64,000 bases of DNA from Myxococcales bacterium. GTDB lineage: Bacteria; Myxococcota_A; Polyangia; Polyangiales; Ga0077539. The notes beneath the pieces are model-generated. The model saw only the letters and a list, made by a program, of their open reading frames with translations, had not been told where the DNA came from and ran no database searches. How positions within the stretch are numbered: position 1 is the first letter of the stretch; every line of letters starts with the position of its first letter. The position numbers and the translations under genes are program-made. The stretch covers positions 62,001 through 126,000 of the forward strand of contig JAAFIF010000008.1 of assembly GCA_013298625.1 (NCBI GenBank), given 5' to 3'. Below, piece by piece: positions 1 to 8,768 of this stretch.

Positions 1-206
1 CGAGCGGCGTCGACGTGCTGACGCAGTTCGCGGATCCCGAGCACTTCGTCGGCTCGGGCGCGATCGCGCTGCGCACGTGCGAAGCGCACAAGGGACGCGC
101 CCACGAGCACTTGCAGCTGCGCGAGTTCGATCCGCTGACGGACGTCGCGATCTTCGACACGAAGGACGCCGCGCTAGCGGCGCTGATCGAGCGGGTCAAC
201 GCCTGA
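1..206 (+). CDS. C-terminal fragment of an unrecognised protein
   Basis: The reading frame is open from the left edge and stops at 204-206, leaving about 67 residues of a C-terminus. The start lies outside the window. The fragment is soluble, with mixed charged and hydrophobic residues and no membrane segment. It contains one Cys and a His-rich stretch near the middle and ends in an amphipathic helix-like tail (ALAALIERVNA). I do not recognise the family from this piece. It converges on the rpsA block, separated by about 230 bases. Confidence 0.5.
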   Translation, partial: SGVDVLTQFADPEHFVGSGAIALRTCEAHKGRAHEHLQLREFDPLTDVAIFDTKDAALAALIERVNA

Positions 207-362
207 GCGCGGCTCGAGTCGCGGTGCGACCGCGCGCGTTCGGCGGCTTGGGGGACGAGGCCGATCGCCGCGCGCCGCTGGTACATCGCCGAGCCACTTG
301 ATTTCGTGGCCAGCACTTCTCTGCCCTCGGCCGCCGCCATGCGCGCAGGGGGAGAAACGCGA

Positions 363-396
363 AGAGGCCCGGGGAGTATTCCTCCTACGGGCCTCT
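363..396 (-). terminator. Hairpin terminator after rpsA
   Basis: A perfect 9-bp inverted repeat (AGAGGCCCG at 363-371, CGGGCCTCT at 388-396) lies about 40 bases downstream of the rpsA stop. The loop can pair further (GGAG with CTCC). On the minus strand it is followed only by a short T-run (GTTTCTCC), so the U-tract is weak. The rest of 207-434 shows no gene. Confidence 0.6.
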
Positions 397-434
397 GCGG
401 GGGTGACGGCGCGCTGATCACTCAGCGCAGCGGA

Positions 435-2225
435 TCACTTGTCCTTGTCGGTCTTGACGACGTCGGCGAGCTGGTCGCCGAGCTTCTCTTTGATGAGGTC
501 GCCGAGGGTGCCTGCGCGCTTGGGAGCGCTGGCGGCCGCGGGCGGGGGCGCGCTGTGGCGGACCTTCGGGGTGCTCTCGCCGGTCTCGGCGCGGGCAGAC
601 TCCGAGGCGGCCTTGGCGGCCGTGGCCGCGCCGACGCGCTGGGTGAGCAGGATGCGCTTGTCGCTGACGTCGAGGTTCATCACGTGGGCCGCGATGGCGT
701 CGCCGCGCTTGAGCTTCTTGCCTTCCATGTCCGCCGCCATTTCGTGCGACGGAATGAGGGCTTCGATGCCCGGCTCGAGCTCGACGTACACGCCGCCCTC
801 GAACTGCGAGAGGAACTTCGTCGCCAACTCCTTGCCCGGGGGGAAGTCGTTGGGGATGCGGTTCCACGGGTCGTCGTGCAGCTGCTTGATGCCGAGCGAG
901 ACCTTCTCTTCGTCGTGGTTGATCGAGAGGATGATCGCCTCGACGTCGTCGTTCTTGCGGAAGAGGTCCGCGGGGTTGTTGACCTTGAGGGTCCACGACA
1001 GGTCCGACTTGTGGACCATGCCGTCGACGCCGTCGCGGATCCCGATGAAGATGCCGTAGTCCGTGATCGAGCGGACCTTGCCCGAGATCTTCATGCCAGG
1101 GCTGAACTCGCTGACGAACAGCGCCCAGGGCTTCGGCTCGAGGTCCTTGATCGAGAGCGAGATGCGGCGGTTCGACGCGTCCACGTCGATGACCACGCAC
1201 TCGACTTCGTCGCCCTCTTTGAGCAGGTCGCGCGGGTGCTTGATCCGCTTGGACCAGCTGAGCTCGCTGATGTGAACGAGGCCCTCGACGCCAGGCTCCA
1301 GCTCGATGAACGCGCCGTAGTTCTGGTTCGGGATCGAGACGACCTTGCCCTTGACCTTCGTGCCCTTGGCGTACTTCTTCTCGGTGAGCGTCCAGGGATC
1401 TTCCTGGGTCTGCTTGAGGCCGAGAGAGACGCGCTCGGTGTCGGGGTTGTACTTGAGGACCTTGACCTGGACCTCGTCGCCGACCTTGAACATCTCCTCG
1501 GGGTGGTTGAGACGCCCGTAGGTCATGTCCGTGATGTGGAGCAGGCCGTCGATGCCGCCGAGGTCGACGAACGCGCCGTACTCCGTGATGTTCTTGATCG
1601 TGCCCTTGACGACCTGACCCTCTTGCAGGGTCTTCAGCGTCACGGACTTCATCTCGTCGCGCTCCTTCTCGAGGAGCACGCGGCGCGACAGCACGATGTT
1701 GCCGCGCTTCTTGTTGAACTTGATGACCTTGAACGTATACGTCTGGCCAATCAGCTTATCGAGGTTGCGGATCGGGCGGAGATCCACCTGCGATCCCGGC
1801 AAGAACGCCTTGACGCCACCCTTGATGGTGACGCTGAGGCCGCCCTTCACGCGCTGCGAGATGGTGCCCTCGATGACCTCTTCGCGCTCACACGCGGCGG
1901 AGATCTCGTCCCACACCTTCATCTTGTCGGCCTTCTCCTTCGAGAGGAGAACCAGGCCGTTGTCGTCCTCGCGGGACTCGACCAACACGTCGACCTTGTC
2001 GCCGGGCTTGACGGTGATCTCACCGACGGCGCCTGCGAACTCGCTGAGCGCAATGACGCCTTCGCTCTTGAATCCGATGTCGACAACGACGTTGTCCTTC
2101 GTGACGCGGAGGACGGTTCCGTTGACGATCTCCCCCTCCTTCACGCTGTCTTGCTGAGCGAGGCTAGCCTCGAACAAATCGGCGAAACTTGCTCCGGCTT
2201 TCATGGTCTGCGGTTCATTCGGCAT
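435..2225 (-). CDS. rpsA: 30S ribosomal protein S1
   Basis: Ribosomal protein S1 binds mRNA and helps place it on the 30S subunit. The 596-residue product carries six S1 (OB-fold) repeats from about residue 30 to 530. The first two are the ribosome-binding type, and the later ones are the strongly conserved RNA-binding type with motifs such as GKVVSIPNQNYGAFIELEPG. A Lys/Ala/Pro-rich tail follows. The length matches the family (about 560-600). I chose the ATG at 2225; an in-frame ATG seven codons on (2204) is possible. It is last in an aroA-cmk-kinase-rpsA run, but has its own predicted promoter and long leader, and a hairpin terminator follows. Confidence 0.97.
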   Translation of the reverse strand: MPNEPQTMKAGASFADLFEASLAQQDSVKEGEIVNGTVLRVTKDNVVVDIGFKSEGVIALSEFAGAVGEITVKPGDKVDVLVESREDDNGLVLLSKEKADKMKVWDEISAACEREEVIEGTISQRVKGGLSVTIKGGVKAFLPGSQVDLRPIRNLDKLIGQTYTFKVIKFNKKRGNIVLSRRVLLEKERDEMKSVTLKTLQEGQVVKGTIKNITEYGAFVDLGGIDGLLHITDMTYGRLNHPEEMFKVGDEVQVKVLKYNPDTERVSLGLKQTQEDPWTLTEKKYAKGTKVKGKVVSIPNQNYGAFIELEPGVEGLVHISELSWSKRIKHPRDLLKEGDEVECVVIDVDASNRRISLSIKDLEPKPWALFVSEFSPGMKISGKVRSITDYGIFIGIRDGVDGMVHKSDLSWTLKVNNPADLFRKNDDVEAIILSINHDEEKVSLGIKQLHDDPWNRIPNDFPPGKELATKFLSQFEGGVYVELEPGIEALIPSHEMAADMEGKKLKRGDAIAAHVMNLDVSDKRILLTQRVGAATAAKAASESARAETGESTPKVRHSAPPPAAASAPKRAGTLGDLIKEKLGDQLADVVKTDKDK

Positions 2226-2405
2226 GTGATCGACGGTGACCTACCTTTCCTAGGGACGTCTTCGACGACGAGCACTCCCGTGAAGCGAGGAGCCGCGGGT
2301 GTGTTCCAGTCCGCCGAACACCCGAACCGTCCACCAACCATCGGTGCGACGCGAGCGCTCGGCGCGGGGGTGCAGAACCTCTATGAGAGCGCACACCGCC
2401 GAAGC
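2226..2405 (-). promoter_or_regulatory. rpsA 5' leader with hairpin
   Basis: About 180 bases separate the predicted rpsA transcription start from its ATG and no gene is seen in them. The stretch holds an imperfect hairpin at 2296-2324 (GTGTTC pairing with GAACAC, flanked by GGG and CCC). S1 is known to repress its own translation through its leader in E. coli. Whether this leader works that way is inference. Confidence 0.4.
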
Positions 2406-2412
2406 GGTCGGC

Positions 2413-2442
2413 GTTGTAGAGGATCGAAGCCCTCGCTGTCAA
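2413..2442 (-). promoter_or_regulatory. Predicted sigma-70 promoter for rpsA
   Basis: Read on the minus strand there is a perfect -35 box TTGACA (2442-2437) and, after 18 bases, TACAAC (2418-2413), which matches four of six -10 positions. It sits between the sensor-kinase gene and rpsA, so rpsA can be expressed independently of the upstream genes. A perfect 12-bp palindrome, GCGCAATTGCGC, lies just upstream at 2453-2464. Confidence 0.55.
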
Positions 2443-2488
2443 AGCCCGCCACGCGCAATTGCGCCGAAAATCAAGCGCTCAACCGCCC

Positions 2489-3565
2489 TCAACCGGGCGC
2501 AAGATCCGCCACTGGCACGACGATCGTGATGGTCGTCCCCTTCCCCTCGACGCTCTCGATCTCGAACCGCCCGCCGCCCTTCGTCACCAGCTCCCTGCAC
2601 AGGGCCAGCCCGATTCCGCTTCCGATTCGCTTGGTCGTGAAGAACAGCTCCGTGCACCGCGCCAGCACCTCGGGGCTCATCCCTGCCCCCGTGTCCTCGA
2701 CGCGCAAGAGCAGCACCTTGCGATCGTCGTCGAAGCTCGCCGTCACCCGAACCGCCGCCCCCGCCCCGCACGCGTGCACCGCGTTGGTCACGAGGTTGTA
2801 CACCACCGCGCGGATCGCGGCCGGGTCGATGAACAACGGCGGCATCGACGCGACCTTCGTCTCGATCGTCACCCCGGCGCGCCGCGCCTTCGGCCCGAGC
2901 ACCGTGCACACCGTGTGAATCGCCGGCTCGATCTGCTCGCAGTCGTACGACCGCAGCCTGCGCGTCCCGAGCCCCAAGCCGTCGAGCCCCAGCAGCGCGC
3001 GGCGAACCTCTCCCTCGATCAACACCAGCTCGTCACGCAGCGGCGCGTCGTCCGAGCGCTCGTCTTTGAGCACTTCGATCGCGCTCATCACCGCCGAGAG
3101 CGGGTTGCGCAGCTCGTGCAGAATCGTCGGCATCGCCTCGCCCACGGCGCTCAGCTGCAAGCGCTGGTCGCGCTCTCCCTGCTTTCGACGCTTCGGCGTG
3201 ATGTCCTGAAAAATCACCGCGATCGACGCGTCTGGGTCCCCTTCGATGACGCTCTTCGAGTAGCCCACGGTGATCTTCTCGCCGCTGGCGAGGGTCACTT
3301 CGCAGTGCAAATTGCCGGACATCGTCGCGCGCGAGTCGTCGGGACGGCCGTTGAGGTCGCCGAAGAACTCCGAGGCCCTGCGCCCTTCGAGCATGTCTGG
3401 AAGCCGCCGCAGGATGAGACAAGCGCGGATGTTCATCGCGCGAATCACCCCCGCGCGATCGATCACCACGATGCCGGACTCGATCGCGTCGACCGCGCTG
3501 AGCATCGCGCGCGCCTTGCGTTCTTTGCCCCAGTTGGCGGTATCCACCAGCGTTTCGTCGCGCAC
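2489..3565 (-). CDS. PAS-domain sensor histidine kinase
   Basis: A soluble histidine kinase. After a PAS-like domain (about 100 residues starting near SAVDAIESGIVVIDRAG) comes a HisKA domain with the H-box HELRNPLSAV. The HATPase domain follows with an N-box (NLVTNAVHA), a G1 box (VEDTGAGMS) and a G2 box (GSGIGLAL). No membrane segment or receiver is present, so it likely senses a cytoplasmic signal. The start is uncertain: GTG at 3565, or ATG at 3505 just before the PAS domain with AAGG eight bases upstream. It lies between cmk and rpsA, which are normally adjacent; no response regulator is next to it. Confidence 0.88.
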   Translation of the reverse strand: MRDETLVDTANWGKERKARAMLSAVDAIESGIVVIDRAGVIRAMNIRACLILRRLPDMLEGRRASEFFGDLNGRPDDSRATMSGNLHCEVTLASGEKITVGYSKSVIEGDPDASIAVIFQDITPKRRKQGERDQRLQLSAVGEAMPTILHELRNPLSAVMSAIEVLKDERSDDAPLRDELVLIEGEVRRALLGLDGLGLGTRRLRSYDCEQIEPAIHTVCTVLGPKARRAGVTIETKVASMPPLFIDPAAIRAVVYNLVTNAVHACGAGAAVRVTASFDDDRKVLLLRVEDTGAGMSPEVLARCTELFFTTKRIGSGIGLALCRELVTKGGGRFEIESVEGKGTTITIVVPVADLAPG

Positions 3566-3708
3566 GAAGACGCATGCAGAGCAACGGCCGGACCAGCGAC
3601 GCCCCGCCGCGCGGCTGCGAGAAATACTGTTTCGAATCAACTTGCGCGCAGGCTGCTCGAGCGCGTCGAGCGCGACGCAGGCGCTTCGTTTGCGGCGAGC
3701 GATGCAAA

Positions 3709-4422
3709 CTATTCAGCGCGAACGCTGGCGCGGGCGCGCTCGGTGATGATCGCCACGACCTCGTCGATCGAGAGCCGCGACGAGTCGAGCAGGATCGCGT
3801 CGTCCGCCGGTCGCATCGGGGCCACGTCCCGCGCCGCGTCGCGGGCGTCTCGCTCGCGCACCTCGGCGAGCACGCTGTCGAACGTGCTGTGATCGCCGCG
3901 CTCGACCAGCTCGCCGTGCCGTCGCCTCGCGCGCTCTTCGTCGGTGGCGGTCAGAAAGAACTTCACCTCGGCGTCGGGAAAGACCACCGTCCCGATGTCC
4001 CTGCCCTCGAGCACGACGCCCCCGTCCCGGCCGAACGAGCGCTGCAGGTCGAGCAGCGCTTCTCGCACCAGCGGATAGCGGCTGACCACGCTGGCGCCCT
4101 GCGAAATGTCCGGCGTCCTGAGCTCGTCGGTCCTCGCGATCGCGTCGATCTTCACGACCGGCGCGGCGCCGGCGCCGGCCTCCATCGAGAGGGATCCGTC
4201 GCGGACGAGCGCGACGCACATGTTTTCAACGGCCTGGCGGTCGTCCCGCGACACGCCGCGGAGCTGCGCGGCGAGAGCGACGGCGCGGTAGAGCGCTCCG
4301 GTGTCGACCAGGACGTAGCCGAGCGAGCGGGCGACCTCGCGGGCGACCGTGCTCTTTCCCGCGCCGGCGGGGCCGTCGATGGCGACGACGGGGCGAGCGC
4401 GACGCGCGTGCGTGGTGCTCAC
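3709..4422 (-). CDS. cmk: Cytidylate kinase
   Basis: Transfers phosphate from ATP to CMP/dCMP. The N-terminus has the P-loop IDGPAGAGKST followed by LVDTGALYRAVAL, the family signature, and the 237-residue length fits. The start is the GTG at 4422, whose bases overlap the aroA stop (GTGA at 4422-4419), so the two genes are translationally coupled. A longer reading of the frame would run into aroA and is not needed. The aroA-cmk-rpsA order is widely conserved; here a sensor kinase is inserted before rpsA. Confidence 0.95.
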   Translation of the reverse strand: MSTTHARRARPVVAIDGPAGAGKSTVAREVARSLGYVLVDTGALYRAVALAAQLRGVSRDDRQAVENMCVALVRDGSLSMEAGAGAAPVVKIDAIARTDELRTPDISQGASVVSRYPLVREALLDLQRSFGRDGGVVLEGRDIGTVVFPDAEVKFFLTATDEERARRRHGELVERGDHSTFDSVLAEVRERDARDAARDVAPMRPADDAILLDSSRLSIDEVVAIITERARASVRAE

Positions 4423-5801
4423 GACAGCTCCTCTTCGACGATGTCCGCGCCCAAGCCCCGCAGCACCGTGACGAAGCCCGGAAAGCTCGTCGCGACGCAC
4501 TCGGTGTCCTCGATCACCGTCGCGCCTTGCACCGACCCGTACGCGGGCTCTGCGCGGGCCACGAGCGCCATCAGCGCCGCCGCCATCGCGATGCGATGGT
4601 CTCCCTGCGACTCGACCCAGGTGGGACGCAGCGGGCCTCCCTCGAACACGAGCCCGTCGGGCAGCACGTCGACCTCGCGTCCGAACGCGCGCAGCACCTT
4701 CGCCAGCGCTTCGATCCGGTCGCTCTCTTTGACGCGCAGCTCGCGCAGGTCACGAAACTCACTCACCTGCGCGACGCTGGCCGCCGCGGCGACGAGCGCG
4801 GGAACCTCGTCGATCGCGCGCACCGCGGTCTCTCCGCCGACGCGCGCGCCCGAGCGCAAACGCCCTGACTTTTCGCTCACGAACAGATCCGCGACGGGCT
4901 CGCCGCCCTCGTCGCCCTTCGGCGACCACAGCGTCGCGCAGCCCATGTCCCGCAGCACGTCGAGCGCGCCGGTGCGCGTGCGATTGATGCAAACGCCCCG
5001 CGCCCCGACGCGGCTCCCCTCGATCAACGCGCCCGCCACCAGCACGAACATCGCGCTCGACGGGTCGGCCGGAACGGTAAAATCCAAGGGATTCAGCCGG
5101 TGATCCCACCCCTCGGGGTCGAAGTGCACCGCGGGACCCATCGCGCGAATCGGCGCGCCCATCGCAGACAGCATCCGCTCGGTGTGATCCCTCGACAGCA
5201 CGGGCTCGCTGATGGTCGTCGCGCCCGACGCGTACAACCCCGAGAACAACAGGGCGCTCTTCACCTGCGCGCTCGCCACCTCGGAGCTGTACTCGAGCTC
5301 AGAGAGCCCGAGGTCCTTCGGCATCGCGCGGATGACCAACGGCGCGCACTCGTCGTTCTTCTCTGCGACGAACTGCCCGTCGATCTTCGCGCCCCGCGAG
5401 CGCAGCGGCTTGCACACGCGGCCCATGGGCCTGCGCGACAGCGAGCCATCGCCGATCAGCGTGCTGCCAAAGGGCTGACCTGCGAGGAGCCCCGCGAGCA
5501 GCCGCATGGTTGTCCCTGAGTTTCCGCAGTCGATCGGGCCGTCCGCCGCGCGCAGACCGTCGAGCCCGACGCCGTGGATCACCACCGCGCCGTCCTCGCT
5601 GTCCTCGATGCGAACGCCCATGCGCTCGAACGCGCGGCGCGTGCACGCGTTGTCCTCTCCGCGCGAGAGCCCTCGCACACGCGAGGCGCCCTCGGCGATC
5701 GCGCCGAGGATCACGGCCCGATGGCCAATCGACTTGTCCCCCTGCGTGCGCACCGCGCCCTTGAGCGGCGTGTTCTGCGCGCGGACGATCCAGCGCTTCA
5801 T
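4419..5801 (-). CDS. aroA: 3-phosphoshikimate 1-carboxyvinyltransferase (EPSP synthase)
   Basis: Sixth step of the shikimate pathway: joins PEP to shikimate-3-phosphate. Family motifs appear in order: GDKSIGHRAVILGAIAEG, GNSGTTMRLLAG, GDGSLSRRPMGR, SAQVKSALLFSGL, and near the end DEVPALVAAAA and RVKESDRI. The product is 460 residues from the ATG at 5801; the frame continues upstream without homology. The stop overlaps the cmk start by four bases. No clear Shine-Dalgarno is visible. It is the first gene of the aroA-cmk pair. Confidence 0.96.
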   Translation of the reverse strand: MKRWIVRAQNTPLKGAVRTQGDKSIGHRAVILGAIAEGASRVRGLSRGEDNACTRRAFERMGVRIEDSEDGAVVIHGVGLDGLRAADGPIDCGNSGTTMRLLAGLLAGQPFGSTLIGDGSLSRRPMGRVCKPLRSRGAKIDGQFVAEKNDECAPLVIRAMPKDLGLSELEYSSEVASAQVKSALLFSGLYASGATTISEPVLSRDHTERMLSAMGAPIRAMGPAVHFDPEGWDHRLNPLDFTVPADPSSAMFVLVAGALIEGSRVGARGVCINRTRTGALDVLRDMGCATLWSPKGDEGGEPVADLFVSEKSGRLRSGARVGGETAVRAIDEVPALVAAAASVAQVSEFRDLRELRVKESDRIEALAKVLRAFGREVDVLPDGLVFEGGPLRPTWVESQGDHRIAMAAALMALVARAEPAYGSVQGATVIEDTECVATSFPGFVTVLRGLGADIVEEELS

Positions 5802-5850
5802 GCGCCGCGCGGTGTAGCAGAACTCCCAGCCCCTGTGGCAACCCAACCCT

Positions 5851-6879
5851 TCAGTTCGCCCGTCGGATCGCCGCGCCCGCGCTGGCCATCTGCAGCGCGC
5901 GCTGCACTTCGCCGCCCTGCGCGTCGATCGCCACCCGCACGAATTGCTCGTCCGTCGTAAACGCGATCCCGTCGTTGAGCAGCCGTCCGAAGCCCATCAT
6001 CCGCACGAGAAACCGCCCGCCGTACTCGCGTCGCAGCCCGTCGAAGCTCGCGACGAAGCGCGCGGCGTCCTCTCGGCTCGCGGATTCGGCGACCAGGCGA
6101 ACCGTCACCGCGTCGTCGCCGTCCACCCAGCTCACCGACCGCTGAAAGCTCGGGACCTGCACGGGCGTCCCGTCGTCGTCGCCGATTTGCACCGCGCGCG
6201 TCTGCGAGCTCGCGCTCTGCGCGATCGCAGGCCGCCGACCGCCGACCCGCTGCCACAGCGGCGCGTACGAAGGGTCGTCTTCGACCGTGCGCCGCTCTTC
6301 GCCCGAGAGCTGCCGCGCGAGCCGCTCGGCCATCGCCGGATGAAACGCAGCCAAGACATCCGCTGCGAGCACGCTCACCGCGTAGCGGCCGTTGGTGATC
6401 ACCGTCATCGCGCCCACGCGCTCTTCGCGCACCGTGCGCCCGTCGCGCCCGAGCGCCGCGCGCACGGCAGCCGGATCGAAGCCGCCCTTCACGATGATCA
6501 CCGCGCGCGGGACGTCCTCGACGTTCTCGACGAGCTCGTAGAGCGCGCCGGTCACGCGCGTGCTCGACGCGAGCGGGTCGAACCCGAGGTCCGCCTCGAA
6601 GCGCCGCACGAAATCCATGGTTCCTTGATTGGTGAGCACCGCTGTCACCGTGGGCCAGTGCCGCGACCGTCGCGCCCGCTCGGTCTCGACCCGCGCCCAC
6701 GCGATGGGCGACGGAGGCAAGAGCGCCAGCGGTTCGGCCTGCGGATCGCGTGGCGTAAACCGAGAGGCGACGTCTTGCGCGGCGACGCCCGGCGCGACCG
6801 AAGACGAGCCCTGGGCGCTCGTGGTCGCGCAGCCGGCGAGCAGCGTGAGCGAAGCGAGAGCGAAGCGAAGCGTGTTCAC
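5851..6879 (-). CDS. Unknown lipoprotein
   Basis: The 342-residue product begins with a signal peptide ending in a lipobox (LLAGC, Cys17), so it should be lipid-anchored. The rest is a mixed alpha/beta sequence without motifs I recognise; one stretch (VPRAVIIVKGGFDPAAVRAAL) recalls exported proteins that measure folding or substrate load, but no function can be given. Its ATG overlaps the stop of the upstream pseudouridine synthase (ATGA at 6879-6876), so the two are coupled. It ends about 50 bases before aroA begins. Confidence 0.8.
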   Translation of the reverse strand: MNTLRFALASLTLLAGCATTSAQGSSSVAPGVAAQDVASRFTPRDPQAEPLALLPPSPIAWARVETERARRSRHWPTVTAVLTNQGTMDFVRRFEADLGFDPLASSTRVTGALYELVENVEDVPRAVIIVKGGFDPAAVRAALGRDGRTVREERVGAMTVITNGRYAVSVLAADVLAAFHPAMAERLARQLSGEERRTVEDDPSYAPLWQRVGGRRPAIAQSASSQTRAVQIGDDDGTPVQVPSFQRSVSWVDGDDAVTVRLVAESASREDAARFVASFDGLRREYGGRFLVRMMGFGRLLNDGIAFTTDEQFVRVAIDAQGGEVQRALQMASAGAAIRRAN

Positions 6880-7604
6880 GAGAGAGACTGTAGCAGCGTG
6901 TGGTCCCAGGGCAGGACGCTCGTGATTTCAACGGGCTTTTGCGTGCGAGGGTGGCGAAAACGCACCGCGGTCGCGTGCAAGAGCGGCCGCGAGACCGCGC
7001 GCGAGAGCACGCCGTACTTCGGGTCGCCCACGATCGGCAGCCCCGCCCACGCGAGATGAACCCGGATCTGATGGGACCGCCCGGTGATCGGTCGCACCTC
7101 GAGGCGCGCGAGCGGACCGATCGGCGCAGCGAGGCGCTCGATCACGCGAACGTCCGTGCGCGACTCGCGAAACTCCGCGCGAATCGCAGGCGAAGCGTGC
7201 TCGAGCGACCGCGCGTCGCGCGCCTCGACCTCATTGGTACGCTCGTCTTTGCGCAGCCACGCGTCCACTTCGAACCGCTCGCTCGACGGCTCGACGCGCA
7301 CCCGCGAGACCGCTTCGTACACGCGCTCGACCTGCCCCTTGGCGAAGGCGCGGGTGAGCGTCCCGGCCGCGCGCGGCTCTTTCGCGAGCAGCACCACGCC
7401 GCTCACGTTGCGATCGAGACGATGCAGCACCCCGACGCCCGAAGGCACCGACAGGTACGCCCTCGCCAGGTCGACGAGGTTGTGTCCTTCACCGCCCTCG
7501 CCGCCCTGCGACAACACGCCTGCGGGCTTGTCGACGGCGATGATCCAGTCGTCTTCGAAGAGGATCCACGAGCGAAAATCCAGCGTTGGAGCGGGCGCCG
7601 CCAT
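6876..7604 (-). CDS. RluA-family pseudouridine synthase
   Basis: Isomerises uridine in rRNA or tRNA. The catalytic motif is HRLDRNVSGVVLLAK with the invariant Asp; the usual DTSG is NVSG here. Other family signatures are DKPAGVLSQ, RPITGRSHQIRVHLA and GDPKYG. No S4 domain is present, so it resembles the short RluA/RluC catalytic core. The ATG at 7604 gives 242 residues, which covers the full domain. It is divergent from the TrmH-family methyltransferase, which is another rRNA-modifying enzyme. Which uridine is modified cannot be told. Confidence 0.9.
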   Translation of the reverse strand: MAAPAPTLDFRSWILFEDDWIIAVDKPAGVLSQGGEGGEGHNLVDLARAYLSVPSGVGVLHRLDRNVSGVVLLAKEPRAAGTLTRAFAKGQVERVYEAVSRVRVEPSSERFEVDAWLRKDERTNEVEARDARSLEHASPAIRAEFRESRTDVRVIERLAAPIGPLARLEVRPITGRSHQIRVHLAWAGLPIVGDPKYGVLSRAVSRPLLHATAVRFRHPRTQKPVEITSVLPWDHTLLQSLS

Positions 7605-7683
7605 CGCTCGACCCTCCGCGCGATCGCGCGGTCTTCGCTCGGACTTGTTGAAGCGCACGGCTCGCTCGTCTACCACGGAGCTC

Positions 7684-8706
7684 GTGAACGACCGAAGCCG
7701 AAGGCCTCCGCCCCCCCGTGATCGCGCGATCGCTCCGCGCGAGCGCCCCGTGAGCGCCCCCACCGACCGCGGCCCCGCAGCAGGGCGCTACGAGCGCCGC
7801 GACGACCGTCCCGCGGGCTATGGCGAGCCCCGACGCGACGAACCGCGGTACGGCGAGCCCCGACGCGACGAGCCGCGCTACGACCGCCGTGACGAACCGC
7901 GACGCGACGAACCGCGCCGTGACGACGCACGGCGCGACGAGCCCCGCTACGACCGCCGCGAGAAGCTCGTGGGCGAGAAGGTCTACGGGCTGCACGCCGC
8001 GCTTGCAGCGATGCGCGCCCGCCCGCGGGCCATTCTGCAGATCATGCACTCGCCCGCGCTGCGCCCGGTGCTCGAAGAGGCGATGGCGCCGCTCGTGGCC
8101 AAGGGCGTTGCCGTGCGGGTCCTCTCGGTGGACTCGCTCGATCGGCTCTGCGAGTCGACGCACCACGAGGGGGTGCTGCTGTTGGTGACCCCCACCGCGC
8201 CGATGGGCGCGGACGCCGTGGCCGAGACGCTCGTGCGCACCAAGGGCTTCGCGCTGGTGCTCGATCGCGTGCAGAACCCGCACAATATCGGCGCGATCCT
8301 GCGCTCGTCGGCGTTCTTCGGGATCGACACGGTGCTCTTCGAAGCCCCTGAAGGGCAGCGGGTGCTCACGCCCGCGGCGGTTCGCATCGCCGAAGGCGGC
8401 GCCGAGCACATCGCGATCGCGCGGTGCCCGAGCCTCCCCGACGCCCTCGCTCGCTTGCGGCGCAAGGGCGTCGTGATCGTCGGCACCGACCGCTCGGCGG
8501 ACCGCCACTTGTTCGACCAGCCCCTCGCTGGCCCGTGCGCGCTCGTGCTCGGAAACGAGCGGGACGGACTGCGCCCCGACGTGCGCGCGCAGTGCGACGC
8601 GCTCGTGTCCATCGCGGGCACCACCCGGGTCGACTCGCTCAACGTGTCCGTAGCCGCCGGCATCCTGTTGGCCGCGGCGGCGCACGCGCGGATGAACAAA
8701 CGATAG
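7684..8706 (+). CDS. TrmH-family (SPOUT) 23S rRNA methyltransferase, RlmB-like
   Basis: A SPOUT 2'-O-methyltransferase with the three knot motifs: DRVQNPHNIGAILRSSAFFG, LVLGNERDGLRPDV and RVDSLNVSVAAGILL. An RNA-binding substrate domain (GEKVYGLHAALAAM...) precedes it. The layout matches RlmB, which methylates a guanosine of 23S rRNA; the exact target is inference. The N-terminus carries an unusual Arg/Asp/Glu/Pro/Tyr-rich extension of about 90 residues. I chose the GTG at 7684, which has GGAG just three bases upstream; GTG 7750 is an alternative. Confidence 0.9.
   Translation: MNDRSRRPPPPRDRAIAPRERPVSAPTDRGPAAGRYERRDDRPAGYGEPRRDEPRYGEPRRDEPRYDRRDEPRRDEPRRDDARRDEPRYDRREKLVGEKVYGLHAALAAMRARPRAILQIMHSPALRPVLEEAMAPLVAKGVAVRVLSVDSLDRLCESTHHEGVLLLVTPTAPMGADAVAETLVRTKGFALVLDRVQNPHNIGAILRSSAFFGIDTVLFEAPEGQRVLTPAAVRIAEGGAEHIAIARCPSLPDALARLRRKGVVIVGTDRSADRHLFDQPLAGPCALVLGNERDGLRPDVRAQCDALVSIAGTTRVDSLNVSVAAGILLAAAAHARMNKR
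7822..7962 (+). repeat. RRDEPRY-type coding repeat in the methyltransferase N-terminus
   Basis: Short degenerate tandem repeats encode units such as YGEPRRDEPR, YDRRDEPRRDEP and ARRDEPRYDRR. The DNA units share the core CGACGCGACGAACCGCG. The result is a strongly charged, probably disordered arm placed before the catalytic domain. Confidence 0.8.
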
Positions 8707-8768
8707 CCCGCTGTCACCAACGGGGCTGCGTGGGCGACACCCGTGCTCGAAGGAGCACTGCGCCCATC

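Noticed and set aside
306-2918. A very long open frame on the plus strand opposite rpsA and the sensor kinase
   Set aside because: It is the antisense shadow of conserved genes, common at high GC; the translation is low-complexity and matches no family.
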